Part shown: piece after piece, positions 33,477 through 41,436 of the stretch | Position numbering within the stretch: the stretch's first letter is position 1 | How the letters are laid out: each line of letters begins with the position of its first letter | NCBI RefSeq assembly: GCF_030296775.1 | Contig: NZ_AP027742.1 | Location: forward strand, 682,001 to 746,000 | DNA length: 64,000 bases | Source of the DNA: Claveliimonas bilis | GTDB taxonomy: Bacteria > Bacillota > Clostridia > Lachnospirales > Lachnospiraceae | Direction of reading: 5' to 3' | Notes under the pieces: generated by a model | What the model was told of the DNA's origin: nothing | The model's database searches: none | Seen by the model: only the letters and a program-made list of their open reading frames with translations | Program-made: the position numbers and the translations under genes

Positions 33477-35080
33477 TTATAAGAGCTGTATACATTGGGA
33501 ATTCTGAAGAAGCATATATAAATAAGGAATTTAAAGAAGGCTTGAACATTATTTCTAGTGATGACAATAATAAAGGAAAAACTATAGTTATTCAGGCAAT
33601 TATGTATTGCTTGGGAAACATTCCAGCTTTCCCGTCAGCTTTTGATTATGAAAATTATTATTTCATTCTCTACATAGAACAAGATGATAAGCTAATTAAA
33701 ATCTGTAGAAAGAATAAGAATTTTGTCATAAGAAAAGATGAAGAGTATACTGTCTTCGATAATACTGCTGAGTTTAAACGGTATTGGAATAAAAACATAC
33801 AGAAATTACCTATTATAAAAAAAGAAAATATTTATAAAATTGTTGATCCTGAGCTGTTAGTACAAATATTTTTTGTGGGACAAGATAAAAAAGTAACATA
33901 TGATATCGTAAATAAAGGATTTTATAAAAAAGAAGATTTTTATAAATTAATTTATTCGATGGCAGGTATTAATGGGGATGCAGCACCTATAGAAGATATA
34001 GAAAAGGCAAAGAAAAAAATAAAAGAACTTAAAAATGAAAGAGATATTTTATTGAAGGAAAATAAAATTTTAAAAAAGAATTTAGCACTTGAGTTTTTAA
34101 GCTCTACAAATGATAGGGCTGCATTGGAGGGAATGCTAAAGGAAGTTGAAAGAATTAAGAATAAGCTGGTCAATTTGAAAAAAGAAAGAAGTAATGCAGT
34201 TTCACGAAGAACAAAAAATGAAATAGCATTGAAAGAGTTACGCTCTTTAAACAGAACAATGAAGACGGGACAAATTTCATGTATGGATTGTGGATCGACA
34301 CATATAGCATATGAGAGTGCTGACTCAGAATTTTCATTTGATATTTCAACTTCAAAAATGCGTACTCAAATATTGAATTCCGTACAAGAAAAAATAGATA
34401 TTTATAATGAAGAAATTACACGATTAACTAATGAAATTTCATTATGCCAAAAAGAATTGGACGCTTGTATGGAAACCGAAGATATTCCAATCGAGGCTTT
34501 ATTAGTAATTAGACAGGAAATGGAAGGCGCAAGAAATGCAGATGATCGCATAAAAGAGATTGACACGGAAGTACAAGAACTTTCAGGACAGTTAGAAATG
34601 AAAAGTGCTATATCAGAAGATATAGAGAAAAAGATAAAAAATCTTTTAAATGGTATAATAAATACTATGAATGGATTTTATTCCAAAGTTGATTCGGCAG
34701 GTACAGAACCATATGCTGATATTTTTACAACGAGAGATAAAATTTATTCTGGAAGTGAAGCAACAGAATTTCATTTGGCGAGAATGTATGCATTTGGAAA
34801 AATTTTAAAACATGATTATCCCATAATTGTGGATTCTTTTAGAGCAGAAGATTTATCAACGGAACGAGAAAACAAGGTACTTAATGAATTTAAAGAATTA
34901 GATAATCAGATTATTTTTACTACAACACTAAAGGCTGAAGAAGGAGAAAAATATGCTTTTGATAGTTCTTTGAACAACATTAGCTTTAGCGGTCATGTGA
35001 CTAATAAAATGCTGTCAAATGCTTATGTTGATGAATTTAGGAAAGTGGCTGAGGAGATGTTAATAACAATCAATAGTTAA
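33473..35080 (+). CDS. SMC/Rad50-like ATPase of a predicted defence system
   Basis: The 535-residue protein begins with an N-terminal ATPase half: an unusual Walker A NIISSDDNNKGKT near residue 30. A predicted coiled coil follows (about 175-260 and 300-385) with a zinc-hook-like CMDCGSTH between its arms. The C-terminal half has a Walker B-like strand YPIIVDSFRAEDLS near residue 452. This NNKGKT...VDS-x-R layout is that of the ABC ATPases used in conflict systems (Lamassu LmuB, ABC-3C), rather than housekeeping SMC. It forms an operon with the nuclease-like gene. A separate middle component, as in three-gene systems, is absent. Confidence 0.68.
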   Translation: MIIRAVYIGNSEEAYINKEFKEGLNIISSDDNNKGKTIVIQAIMYCLGNIPAFPSAFDYENYYFILYIEQDDKLIKICRKNKNFVIRKDEEYTVFDNTAEFKRYWNKNIQKLPIIKKENIYKIVDPELLVQIFFVGQDKKVTYDIVNKGFYKKEDFYKLIYSMAGINGDAAPIEDIEKAKKKIKELKNERDILLKENKILKKNLALEFLSSTNDRAALEGMLKEVERIKNKLVNLKKERSNAVSRRTKNEIALKELRSLNRTMKTGQISCMDCGSTHIAYESADSEFSFDISTSKMRTQILNSVQEKIDIYNEEITRLTNEISLCQKELDACMETEDIPIEALLVIRQEMEGARNADDRIKEIDTEVQELSGQLEMKSAISEDIEKKIKNLLNGIINTMNGFYSKVDSAGTEPYADIFTTRDKIYSGSEATEFHLARMYAFGKILKHDYPIIVDSFRAEDLSTERENKVLNEFKELDNQIIFTTTLKAEEGEKYAFDSSLNNISFSGHVTNKMLSNAYVDEFRKVAEEMLITINS

Positions 35081-35297
35081 TATTAAAAGGAATTGTGGAA
35101 CTATTATGGTACTAAAACCTGTGGGTACTCAAAATACCCCTAAAAAACAGTATAATATGGATACGAGAATTGCAAAAAATCCGTCAGAAATACCACAATC
35201 GCACAATGACTTTGGGGAGTTCGAATAACTTAGGAGTTTAATTAATCTACGTCAAACTGCCATAACAAAAATATTCATAATGAAAAATTCTTTTGCG

Positions 35298-35344
35298 AAA
35301 GCTGTAAAAATCTACGTTGAATTTTACAGCTTTTTGCGTATAAT
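35298..35344 (+). promoter_or_regulatory. Hairpin and promoter upstream of the Phd/RelE pair
   Basis: AAAGCTGTAAAA (35298-35309) pairs with TTTTACAGCTTT (35322-35333). Overlapping it is a promoter: TTGAAT (35317-35322), 16 bases, TATAAT (35339-35344). The inverted repeat spans the -35 box, fitting autorepression by the antitoxin. The rest of the 35081-35390 gap holds no gene. It contains GAGTTCGAATAA (35217-35228), also found at the end of the 145 bp repeat at 40707. Confidence 0.62.
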
Positions 35345-35390
35345 ATAAGTAGCAGAGATAATATGAGATTAAGGAAGGGGCTGAAAGAAT

Positions 35391-35639
35391 ATGGCAAATA
35401 TTTTACCAGTATCTGATTTGAGAAATTATAATGAAGTCCTGAAGAACTGCCGCAAAGGGGAACCGGTGTATTTGACCAAGAATGGCAGAGGGCGTTTTGT
35501 AGTTATGGATATTGAAGATTATGAACGTGATCGTGCAGAGAAAAAACTTCTGATAAAACTGCAAGAAGCTGAAGAAGCGGTGAAAGATGGCGAAGGTTGG
35601 CTGGAGCTGGATGAATTGAAAGCACTTGTGGGGGAATAA
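35391..35639 (+). CDS. Phd/YefM family antitoxin
   Basis: The 82-residue protein starts ANILPVSDLRNYNEVLKNC, the conserved opening of YefM/Phd antitoxins, then EPVYLTKNGRGRFVVMDIEDY and an acidic C-terminal tail that would bind the toxin. It is directly upstream of a RelE/ParE-type gene. It should repress its own promoter and neutralise the toxin. Confidence 0.85.
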   Translation: MANILPVSDLRNYNEVLKNCRKGEPVYLTKNGRGRFVVMDIEDYERDRAEKKLLIKLQEAEEAVKDGEGWLELDELKALVGE

Positions 35640-35640
35640 G

Positions 35641-35940
35641 ATGTTAAAACTGCGGATCAATCCGATTGTTGCAAAGGATCTAAAAAATATCCGGGATTAC
35701 ATTGCTGAAGATAATGAGGAATATGCTGCAAAGACCATAAAGGAAATTTACGGTAAATTTGAAAATCTCCAGATGTTCCCGGGCATGGGGTCAGACCTTT
35801 CTAAGAGAGTCAGCTTTCGGACAGATTATAAATATGCGATATGGGAAGATTATGTGATTATTTACAAGGTAAGCAATGATTATTTAGAGATTTATCGTGT
35901 GGTCAACCGATATCAAGATATTACAAGAATTTTTGAGTGA
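35641..35940 (+). CDS. RelE/ParE family toxin
   Basis: The 99-residue toxin contains INPIVAKDLKNIRDYIAEDN, FPGMGSDLSKRV and the RelE/ParE-type strand YAIWEDYVIIYKV. ATG 35641 follows the antitoxin stop by one base behind GTGGGGG. This is the classic antitoxin-toxin pair. The target (mRNA at the ribosome, or gyrase) cannot be told from sequence alone. Confidence 0.85.
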   Translation: MLKLRINPIVAKDLKNIRDYIAEDNEEYAAKTIKEIYGKFENLQMFPGMGSDLSKRVSFRTDYKYAIWEDYVIIYKVSNDYLEIYRVVNRYQDITRIFE

Positions 35941-35951
35941 TAACACAAACA

Positions 35952-36077
35952 TGATAACAAATTGATAACATCGTTCAGTACAGTCTATGTACTAGGGACA
36001 GTGGAACACATATAAAACCAGATAGAACTACAATTCCCATACAAAAAAGTATAGTAATAGGATTTTGTTTGCGAGCA
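35952..36077 (+). repeat. Cassette-flanking repeat, diverged copy R1
   Basis: Begins TGATAACAAATTGATAACA and ends ATTTTGTTTGCGAG, like R2 and R3 but more diverged inside. It retains GATAGAACTA and an ATAC/GTAT inverted repeat in the same relative place. It starts 11 bases after the RelE-like toxin's stop. Confidence 0.6.
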
Positions 36078-36259
36078 AGATTAAACCATACACCTTTACC
36101 TTATTTGCTAAAAAGTATGGAGAAGAGAAGCTCTTGGACTGTTTGGAGAGAAATGAGAAAAATGGAGTTGTATATCATCGAGAAGGTATAAATGGAGATT
36201 ATGATGATTTTGATGATGTCGACCAGTTAATGAATTTTATTTTGACAGGAGTACGATAA
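36065..36259 (+). CDS. Short frame (64 aa), possible gene fragment
   Basis: The frame begins at TTG inside repeat R1 and encodes FASKIKPYTFTLFAKKYGEE and a Asp-rich tail (GDYDDFDDVD). There is no convincing ribosome site and I recognise no family. It may be the 3' end of a gene cut by recombination at the repeat. Confidence 0.3.
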   Translation: MFASKIKPYTFTLFAKKYGEEKLLDCLERNEKNGVVYHREGINGDYDDFDDVDQLMNFILTGVR

Positions 36260-36280
36260 ATCCTAATTTACTTAATAGTG

Positions 36281-36424
36281 TGATAACAAATTCTTGACAA
36301 CAGATTGATAACACTAGCAGAAACAGGTCAGAGAGATATGACAGTTGGAAATAAATAAAATTAAATAGAACCAAATCTCCTATACAAAACTGTATAGAAC
36401 TAAATTTGATTTTGCGAGTTCGAA
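36281..36424 (+). repeat. Cassette-flanking repeat, copy R2 (144 bp)
   Basis: Nearly identical to R3 (40707-40851), including GATTGATAACACTAGCAG and the inverted repeat CTATACA-AAAC-TGTATAG (36380-36397), ending GCGAGTTCGAA. The 117 bases between R2 and the next gene show no further gene. Confidence 0.8.
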
Positions 36425-36541
36425 ACGTGACGTATATTTGTATAGTGTTTATACAATATTGATGACAACTGAAGCATAAAGAAAGTCAAAAAGATTTTCG
36501 TAAGAATATGACGCCAATGCGAATAAATAAGGAATATATTA

Positions 36542-37282
36542 ATGGAAGAAGAGCAAACAAAAGCTAGTACAAATAAAACTACGCAAAAAGAACAGAAAAA
36601 ATCAGAAAAAGATAAAAATGGGATAATAGGTGGACTTGTATTTGGGGCAATGGCAGTCTTTGCTACTTACCAAATATATGATAAATTTTTTGAGTTTGCG
36701 ATTGGAAAAATACTAGTATATATTTTTGGGGTTTTAGCATTTATTTGCTTTGCAGTATCTATAAGTAGTTTTTTTGATTTCAAAGAATCAAAAAAACTGG
36801 AAAAACTAGATGAAGATGTTCGCAGAGAAGAAAAAGAATTTTCAGAAATAAATCCTGAAAAGAGAGCTTTAAGAGCAGAAAAAATGTTTAGAATGAACCA
36901 AAAGGAGTTAATGAGATATTATGATATGAATTTGGCCCAGACAAAATTTTTATCTGGTCTTGGTATTATGATGATTTTATTTGGTATATTGATAGTAGTA
37001 GCAAGTTTATATATGTATATGTCTTTGGATACAGATAAAATTTTGCTATTTGTAGGTAGTTTTAGTGGAATAATTGTAGATTTTATAGGAGCTATTTTTA
37101 TTAAGATGTATACCAAAAATATTGAAGCAGCAGTTAAGTTTCATGCAAAATTTGCGGAGAGTAATAATCTTTTACTTGCCAATTCAATTGCTAATAAGAT
37201 AGAGGATGAGAGACTTAGGGAAGACACCTTATCAGAAATATCTAAAAGGATTATTTCGGTTGAAAAAGATATGAAGGATTAG
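36542..37282 (+). CDS. Four-helix membrane protein, conflict-island associated
   Basis: After a Lys/Thr-rich start the protein has a pair of hydrophobic helices (GLVFGAMAVFATYQI; IFGVLAFICFAVSIS), a charged cytoplasmic linker, a second helix pair (IMMILFGILIVVASLYMYM; LLFVGSFSGIIVDFIGAIFI) and a helical tail. The second half resembles what I recall of the two-helix membrane domain found beside TRADD-N-like modules in bacterial conflict systems. That match is uncertain. The gene stands alone, AT-rich, between repeat R2 and the IS481 element. Confidence 0.5.
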   Translation: MEEEQTKASTNKTTQKEQKKSEKDKNGIIGGLVFGAMAVFATYQIYDKFFEFAIGKILVYIFGVLAFICFAVSISSFFDFKESKKLEKLDEDVRREEKEFSEINPEKRALRAEKMFRMNQKELMRYYDMNLAQTKFLSGLGIMMILFGILIVVASLYMYMSLDTDKILLFVGSFSGIIVDFIGAIFIKMYTKNIEAAVKFHAKFAESNNLLLANSIANKIEDERLREDTLSEISKRIISVEKDMKD

Positions 37283-37880
37283 TGGTAATCTAATATAGGA
37301 GAATCTAAATCACTTTATGTGGGAACATCTGCTAGGAATGCTCCGTTACCTTGCAATGGCTAATTAGAAAAATAGCAGAGTTATAGTTTGGAGTTGGTTG
37401 GAGAGGTAGAATTATTCCAATTGATGATATTAGATGGCTTGGGTTTATATCACATAAGCACTGTACCTATCATCTTGGTTAATGAATAAAAGAACGTTAA
37501 AAAATGTAATCAATGTCCAAGATTTCCGCGTTAAAAATAAAGGATATGTTTAAGCTACCTAATGAATATGATAAAAACATAGAGAAGTCTACATAATAGA
37601 TGAAGAATACCAGAAGTGCTAAAATAACACAAGAATACCTTGTATTGACCATTATAGTGGGAGTGGAGTTATCCTAAATAAATTGTAGAAATTTTACATG
37701 GGAAAAGTTAAATGTTCAGTTTTGGATTGAAGTTATGATTCTTGCATTAGCACTTACTTAAATAACAAATGAAATTTGTTTATTGATAAAAGGCAAAGTT
37801 TTTCCTATTTGATATACCTTATTTCTTGTTAATGATTAAAAATTATATTTTATATCAATACTAAAGGTGATAACAAGCGA
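37283..37880. other. Gene-free AT-rich gap
   Basis: About 600 bases with no frame I can support and no clear RNA gene. Near the right edge GTGATAACAAGCG (37868-37880) resembles the start of the 145 bp repeats. It may be decayed repeat or gene sequence. Confidence 0.5.
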
Positions 37881-37906
37881 AAAATATTTGACAAAGCAAT
37901 TTGTTT
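37881..37906. repeat. 26 bp target-site duplication, left copy
   Basis: AAAATATTTGACAAAG... reads identically at 38977-39002 on the other side of the IS481-family element. Confidence 0.78.
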
Positions 37907-38976
37907 TGTAGGTTTGTCAAACATATGTTACACCGTACTGAATAAATTCGTCCAAAACAGTCTGAGGAGATTTCCAGCCTAAGGGTCGCATTGGGAATTG
38001 GTTATAATCCCTGCGATTATAAACCTTCAGCTGCTTGGAGAAGTCCTCAAAGGGATAAAACGTATGGGATGCATAAAACCGTTCATTATCCTTACGGTGA
38101 CTTCGCTCCACCTTCCCGTTGTGCCTGGGTGTAAAAGGCCGGATCAGTTTATGACGAATTCCATGACTCTCCAAAACCCGCTGGAACCGCGTTGGCGTGG
38201 TGTCTTTCGGGGAAGTAAAGCGTTTGGTGAATTCCGTTCCGTTATCTGTCTGCACACACTCTATGGGCATAGGAAAACGCTGCAGGAGATGGCCTAAAAA
38301 GACTGCGGAAGAATAAGTGCTCTGTTCCTGGAAAGTCTCCACGTAACGCCAGCGAGAGTATTCGTCAATGGCGGTATACTGATAGAATTTCTGACCTTTG
38401 TCCTCGTTTACCAGGCAGGAAGAAGGAACAACCTTCACATCAATCTGTACCCGCTGTCCAGGATAGGACATCTGTTCATAAGGCTTAGGGATATACTTGG
38501 GATGGGGGAGTTTTTCGGGAGTCATCCCCTGCCTTTTGAGGAGGCGGTATAATCCAGTAATGGAACGGGTATAACCGCGCTGCCGGAGTTTAACCCAAAA
38601 GACCACCAGTCCGGTGTGAGGATTTCTGCGGCGCATGTTGCGAATGAGTTTGATTTCTGCATCCGTATGCTGATTGGGATGGGAATGGGGGCGCCTGGAG
38701 CGATCTCTCAGAGAGTCCCAGGATCCATCATACCGGTTTTTCCAGCGGTAGATATACTGGCGGTTGGTTTTGTATTTACGTGCAGCTTTGGAAACGCCGT
38801 ATTTGTCAGCATATTGAATCAGTGATAGACGGAATCTCATATCTTGTGATATACTAGCCATGCGGAAATACATCCTTTCTTGTTTGTTTTTTGTGTGGTA
38901 GCTAAAAATATAACACAGAAAAGGTATTTCCGCTTTTTCATTATTCAGTTGTAACACATGTATTGTAATCCTACAA
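37907..38976 (-). mobile_element. IS481-family insertion sequence (1,070 bp)
   Basis: Both ends start TGTAGG read inward. The left end continues TTTGTCAAACATATGTTACA and the right end ATTACAATACATGTGTTACA, giving imperfect inverted repeats of about 26 bp. The element carries one intact transposase gene on the minus strand. A 26 bp direct repeat flanks it, long for this family. Confidence 0.85.
37917..38861 (-). CDS. IS481-family DDE transposase
   Basis: The 314-residue protein starts MASISQDMRFRLSLIQYADK with an N-terminal HTH (YGVSKAARKYKTNRQYIYRW). The rve/DDE catalytic core follows: Asp in VQIDVKVV, Asp in VQTDNGTEF and Glu in HNGKVERSHR. All three are present, so the element may be active. 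The frame is open to 39056, but codons before 38861 cross the inverted repeat. AAAGGA lies upstream of the chosen ATG. Confidence 0.9.
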   Translation of the reverse strand: MASISQDMRFRLSLIQYADKYGVSKAARKYKTNRQYIYRWKNRYDGSWDSLRDRSRRPHSHPNQHTDAEIKLIRNMRRRNPHTGLVVFWVKLRQRGYTRSITGLYRLLKRQGMTPEKLPHPKYIPKPYEQMSYPGQRVQIDVKVVPSSCLVNEDKGQKFYQYTAIDEYSRWRYVETFQEQSTYSSAVFLGHLLQRFPMPIECVQTDNGTEFTKRFTSPKDTTPTRFQRVLESHGIRHKLIRPFTPRHNGKVERSHRKDNERFYASHTFYPFEDFSKQLKVYNRRDYNQFPMRPLGWKSPQTVLDEFIQYGVTYV

Positions 38977-39002
38977 AAATATTTGACAAAGCAATTTGTT
39001 TT
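38977..39002. repeat. 26 bp target-site duplication, right copy
   Basis: Identical to 37881-37906. The contained TTGACA-like box could supply a -35 for the downstream operon. Confidence 0.78.
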
Positions 39003-39079
39003 ATGGAAGGATGGACAGATAAACAATTTTATGAGACAATAACAAATAAGAAACATGTATAAATAATAGAGGGATAAAG

Positions 39080-39568
39080 TTGGACGAAAAACAAACTAAA
39101 CGGATAGAAAAAATATTTCCAGATTACTTCGATAGATTTGAAATGCCTGCTGGTGCAAGGGAGGAAAATATAAAAGTGTACAGAGCTTGTAGAAGTGGTA
39201 AGTGTGATAGAGATTCATTTTTACCATCTTTTGAAGAGAATGGATTTACATTGAATCCACTTGCTGATCCAACAGATCCGGGGCAGTATTCTCTATCAAC
39301 ATTTGAGAAACCTACACATGTTAAAAGATTTGCGGGCGCTATTTCTGATATGGAAGTTCCTTATCAGATAGCAATTGGAATGACAAACCCAAAGCATGGA
39401 GTGGTACAAAGGACAAGGGAGAGAAAGAAAAAAAGTGGTTCACATGTAGATTGGTGGCTTTATGAAAATGCAACACCGTACGATGAATTTGAAATAATTG
39501 TAGATTTTGAAAAACATCTTCAAAATTATATTCGAGAAAGAGATGAGAAAAATGCAGGAATTTGTTAA
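39080..39568 (+). CDS. ADP-ribosyltransferase-like toxin candidate (162 aa)
   Basis: TTG start behind AGAGGGA. The protein has three landmarks spaced like an R-S-E ADP-ribosyltransferase: Arg35 in KVYRACRSG, Ser-Thr near 73-74 in YSLSTF, and acidic residues near 137 in YDEFEII. This is a pattern-based guess and overall similarity was not tested. Its 3' end overlaps the next gene by 17 bases. Encoded with a SecB-like chaperone two genes on, it is a good toxin candidate of a chaperone-assisted toxin-antitoxin operon. Confidence 0.5.
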   Translation: MDEKQTKRIEKIFPDYFDRFEMPAGAREENIKVYRACRSGKCDRDSFLPSFEENGFTLNPLADPTDPGQYSLSTFEKPTHVKRFAGAISDMEVPYQIAIGMTNPKHGVVQRTRERKKKSGSHVDWWLYENATPYDEFEIIVDFEKHLQNYIRERDEKNAGIC

Positions 39569-40256
39569 TACAGAAAAATATGGAAAACTTTATATTGATA
39601 GAATACTTTTCGAATCAAACTTTCCAATTATTTTTACTTGTAAAAATGATGCAGATGAGATATTTATATGTGTGTGTTGTCAAAATAATATCAAAGGATG
39701 TAAGTGGTTAGTTGGAAAAACAGATGCTATAAATATTATACGAATGCTTAAAGATGAGTTAACACTTCGTGAATTAGTTCGAGGATATTCTTCCGGTAGA
39801 ATATCAGTCGATTATATTGATGGAGAATATAGAGTGGAATATAATAATTCTGATTGGAATGAAGACAGCATATATTTACCTAAAGAAGATTCTTATATGT
39901 TTGCCGATGAAGGTGAATTTGCCGATGATATTTCTTATTATTCTACGTTAATTAAAGTTTGTTATGATGAAAATTATTATAAAAATATTTCCAAGAAATT
40001 GGAAACAATAAATCAAGGATTTGAATCTATAACGGATAAATTTAATGAGTTCGTGTCTTTGTTTGGAAATATATCTATTTCAAGTAAAGTAGTGAGTACG
40101 TTAAATGTGGCTGGCACACTGTCAGTAAACACGGAAGAGTATAAAAATCAAAGAGATTATAAGGTTACATCAGATAGTTGTTTTGATACATTGTTGAATG
40201 ATAATATTAGTATTGAAGTTGATTTCAATGATTGTAGTTTTATAGATGCAGCGTAA
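39552..40256 (+). CDS. Unknown protein between ART-like and SecB-like genes (234 aa)
   Basis: I prefer ATG 39552 (MQEFVNTEKYGKLYIDRI); ATG 39543 and the upstream 39507 start are alternatives. The N-terminal 90 residues (LFESNFPIIFTCKND; KGCKWLVGKTD) look like a small beta-rich domain. The C-terminus is acidic, with a segment that may be partly helical. Its place between toxin-like and chaperone-like genes suggests an antitoxin or adaptor. I recognise no family with certainty. Confidence 0.55.
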   Translation: MQEFVNTEKYGKLYIDRILFESNFPIIFTCKNDADEIFICVCCQNNIKGCKWLVGKTDAINIIRMLKDELTLRELVRGYSSGRISVDYIDGEYRVEYNNSDWNEDSIYLPKEDSYMFADEGEFADDISYYSTLIKVCYDENYYKNISKKLETINQGFESITDKFNEFVSLFGNISISSKVVSTLNVAGTLSVNTEEYKNQRDYKVTSDSCFDTLLNDNISIEVDFNDCSFIDAA

Positions 40257-40266
40257 AGGAGAGACG

Positions 40267-40656
40267 ATGAAAAATTATAATAGTTTATTGACTTTACAGA
40301 AACTGGTGTTTGATAAAATTGAATTTGATAGAAAGGGATTTAAAAACAAAAATGAATTAACCTTTGAATTACAAGTTCAAATTGGAATTGGTGAGGACAG
40401 TGTGCACAGAGTAACGCTTGTATTGAAAGGAGAAAAAAAAGAAGAATATAATCTGATCATTAGTTTATCAGGTTTCTTTAAAGTTGAAAAGGAAGATTCA
40501 GTGAACGATGAAATGGTTCACAATTTAATAAATAAAAATGCAGTTGCAATTATGATGCCGTATCTGAGAAGTGAATTGACATTACTAACAGCACAGCCAG
40601 ATACAGATAGTGTTGTTCTTCCGCCTTTTAATATAAATGCAATGTTGGAAAAGTAA
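40267..40656 (+). CDS. SecB-like chaperone
   Basis: The 129-residue protein has the SecB fold landmarks: VFDKIEFDRKGF as the first strand, a central YNLIISLSGFFKVE, then the C-terminal signature AVAIMMPYLRSELTLLT followed by VLPPFNINAML, close to the PYLR...LPPxNF pattern of SecB. AAAGGAG lies before ATG 40267. Most Firmicutes lack secB. Solitary SecB-like proteins outside Proteobacteria are known as chaperones of tripartite toxin-antitoxin-chaperone operons, where they stabilise the antitoxin. That fits the two preceding genes. Confidence 0.7.
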   Translation: MKNYNSLLTLQKLVFDKIEFDRKGFKNKNELTFELQVQIGIGEDSVHRVTLVLKGEKKEEYNLIISLSGFFKVEKEDSVNDEMVHNLINKNAVAIMMPYLRSELTLLTAQPDTDSVVLPPFNINAMLEK

Positions 40657-40706
40657 GTTTAATAGTTGGGTAATAGTCTGCTTATCAAAATGGTAGTATA
40701 TTATAC

Positions 40707-40851
40707 TGATAACAATTTTTTGATAACAGATTGATAACACTAGCAGAAAAAGACCGTAGAGACATGAAAGTTGGAAACAAATAAAATCAAATAGAACCAA
40801 ATCTCCTATACAAAACTGTATAGAACTAGATTTTGTTTTGCGAGTTCGAAT
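40707..40851 (+). repeat. Cassette-flanking repeat, copy R3 (145 bp)
   Basis: Same start (TGATAACAA), core (GATTGATAACACTAGCAG), inverted repeat CTATACA-AAAC-TGTATAG (40807-40824) and end (GCGAGTTCGAA) as R2. It separates the SecB-like operon from the type III toxin-antitoxin remnant. Confidence 0.8.
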
Positions 40852-40934
40852 AATTTTGTATAAACAGTATATAATTTTAATGGATAGTTCTATTGACTTT
40901 CCGCTTTGTGCTTAGCAGTATATTAGTACAAATA

Positions 40935-41016
40935 AAGTTTACCACTGACCGATATGTGGTATATAAATGGTTGAGTTGTAAGTTTAGTCCTTCGCCGAAA
41001 GGCGAGGGACTTTTTT
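40935..41016 (+). ncRNA. Putative type III antitoxin RNA and its terminator
   Basis: AAGTTTA occurs at 40935 and 40980, 45 bases apart. The unit can form an H-type pseudoknot: ACCAC (40941-40945) with GTGGT (40956-40960), and loop GACC (40947-40950) with GGTT (40969-40972). A hairpin AGTCCTTCGCC/GGCGAGGGACT with T6 (40986-41016) follows, directly before the toxin start. Type III systems have exactly this RNA repeat-terminator-toxin order. Only one full unit is evident. A possible promoter is TTGACT (40893) with CAGTAT (40916). Confidence 0.5.
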
Positions 41017-41043
41017 CATGTTTCGGTAGAGAGGATGGAACGA

Positions 41044-41229
41044 ATGAGGAAAACAGGATTCTATACCATAAAGGACAGATTTTTTGAAGATATGCCTGAT
41101 CCGTATATCAAGGGAAATAAGGCAGGCAATAGACCACATTATTATTGTTTTGAGGATACTACTACGGGAATTTATTGGATGATAGATAGTGTCAATAGTT
41201 TTTCGCAAAATCAAAACCTAGCCGTTTAG
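41044..41229 (+). pseudogene. Truncated CptN-like type III toxin
   Basis: The N-terminal 47 residues (MRKTGFYTIKDRFFEDMPDP; YIKGNK; RPHYYCFED; GIYWMI) resemble CptN-type endoribonuclease toxins of Clostridia, normally about 150 residues. At 41185 the IS256 inverted repeat interrupts the gene, and the frame ends in IS sequence. The toxin is therefore inactive while its antitoxin RNA locus upstream remains. The toxin 3' end was not found elsewhere in the window. Confidence 0.6.
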
Positions 41230-41436
41230 CAGCCGGTAGTCAGCCGGCTATGATATCAGACAGCAGATTCTCTTCTGGTTTGAAAAGATGATCCATATTC
41301 ATATAGCGTCTAGCTCCCCAGCTGGTTGCTGCTACATGACGCAGTCTGGCACATACGAGCATCAAGGCACTCTGTCCATCGGGAAAAGCACCGATGGCTT
41401 TTGTACGGCGTTTAATTTCACGATTGAGATGTGCGT

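Noticed and set aside
35217-35228. GAGTTCGAATAA, like a tRNA T-arm (also at 40845), suggesting tRNA-derived attachment sites
   Set aside because: No acceptor stem or other tRNA arms can be folded around it, and no integrase gene is present. It is better explained as part of the 145 bp repeat.
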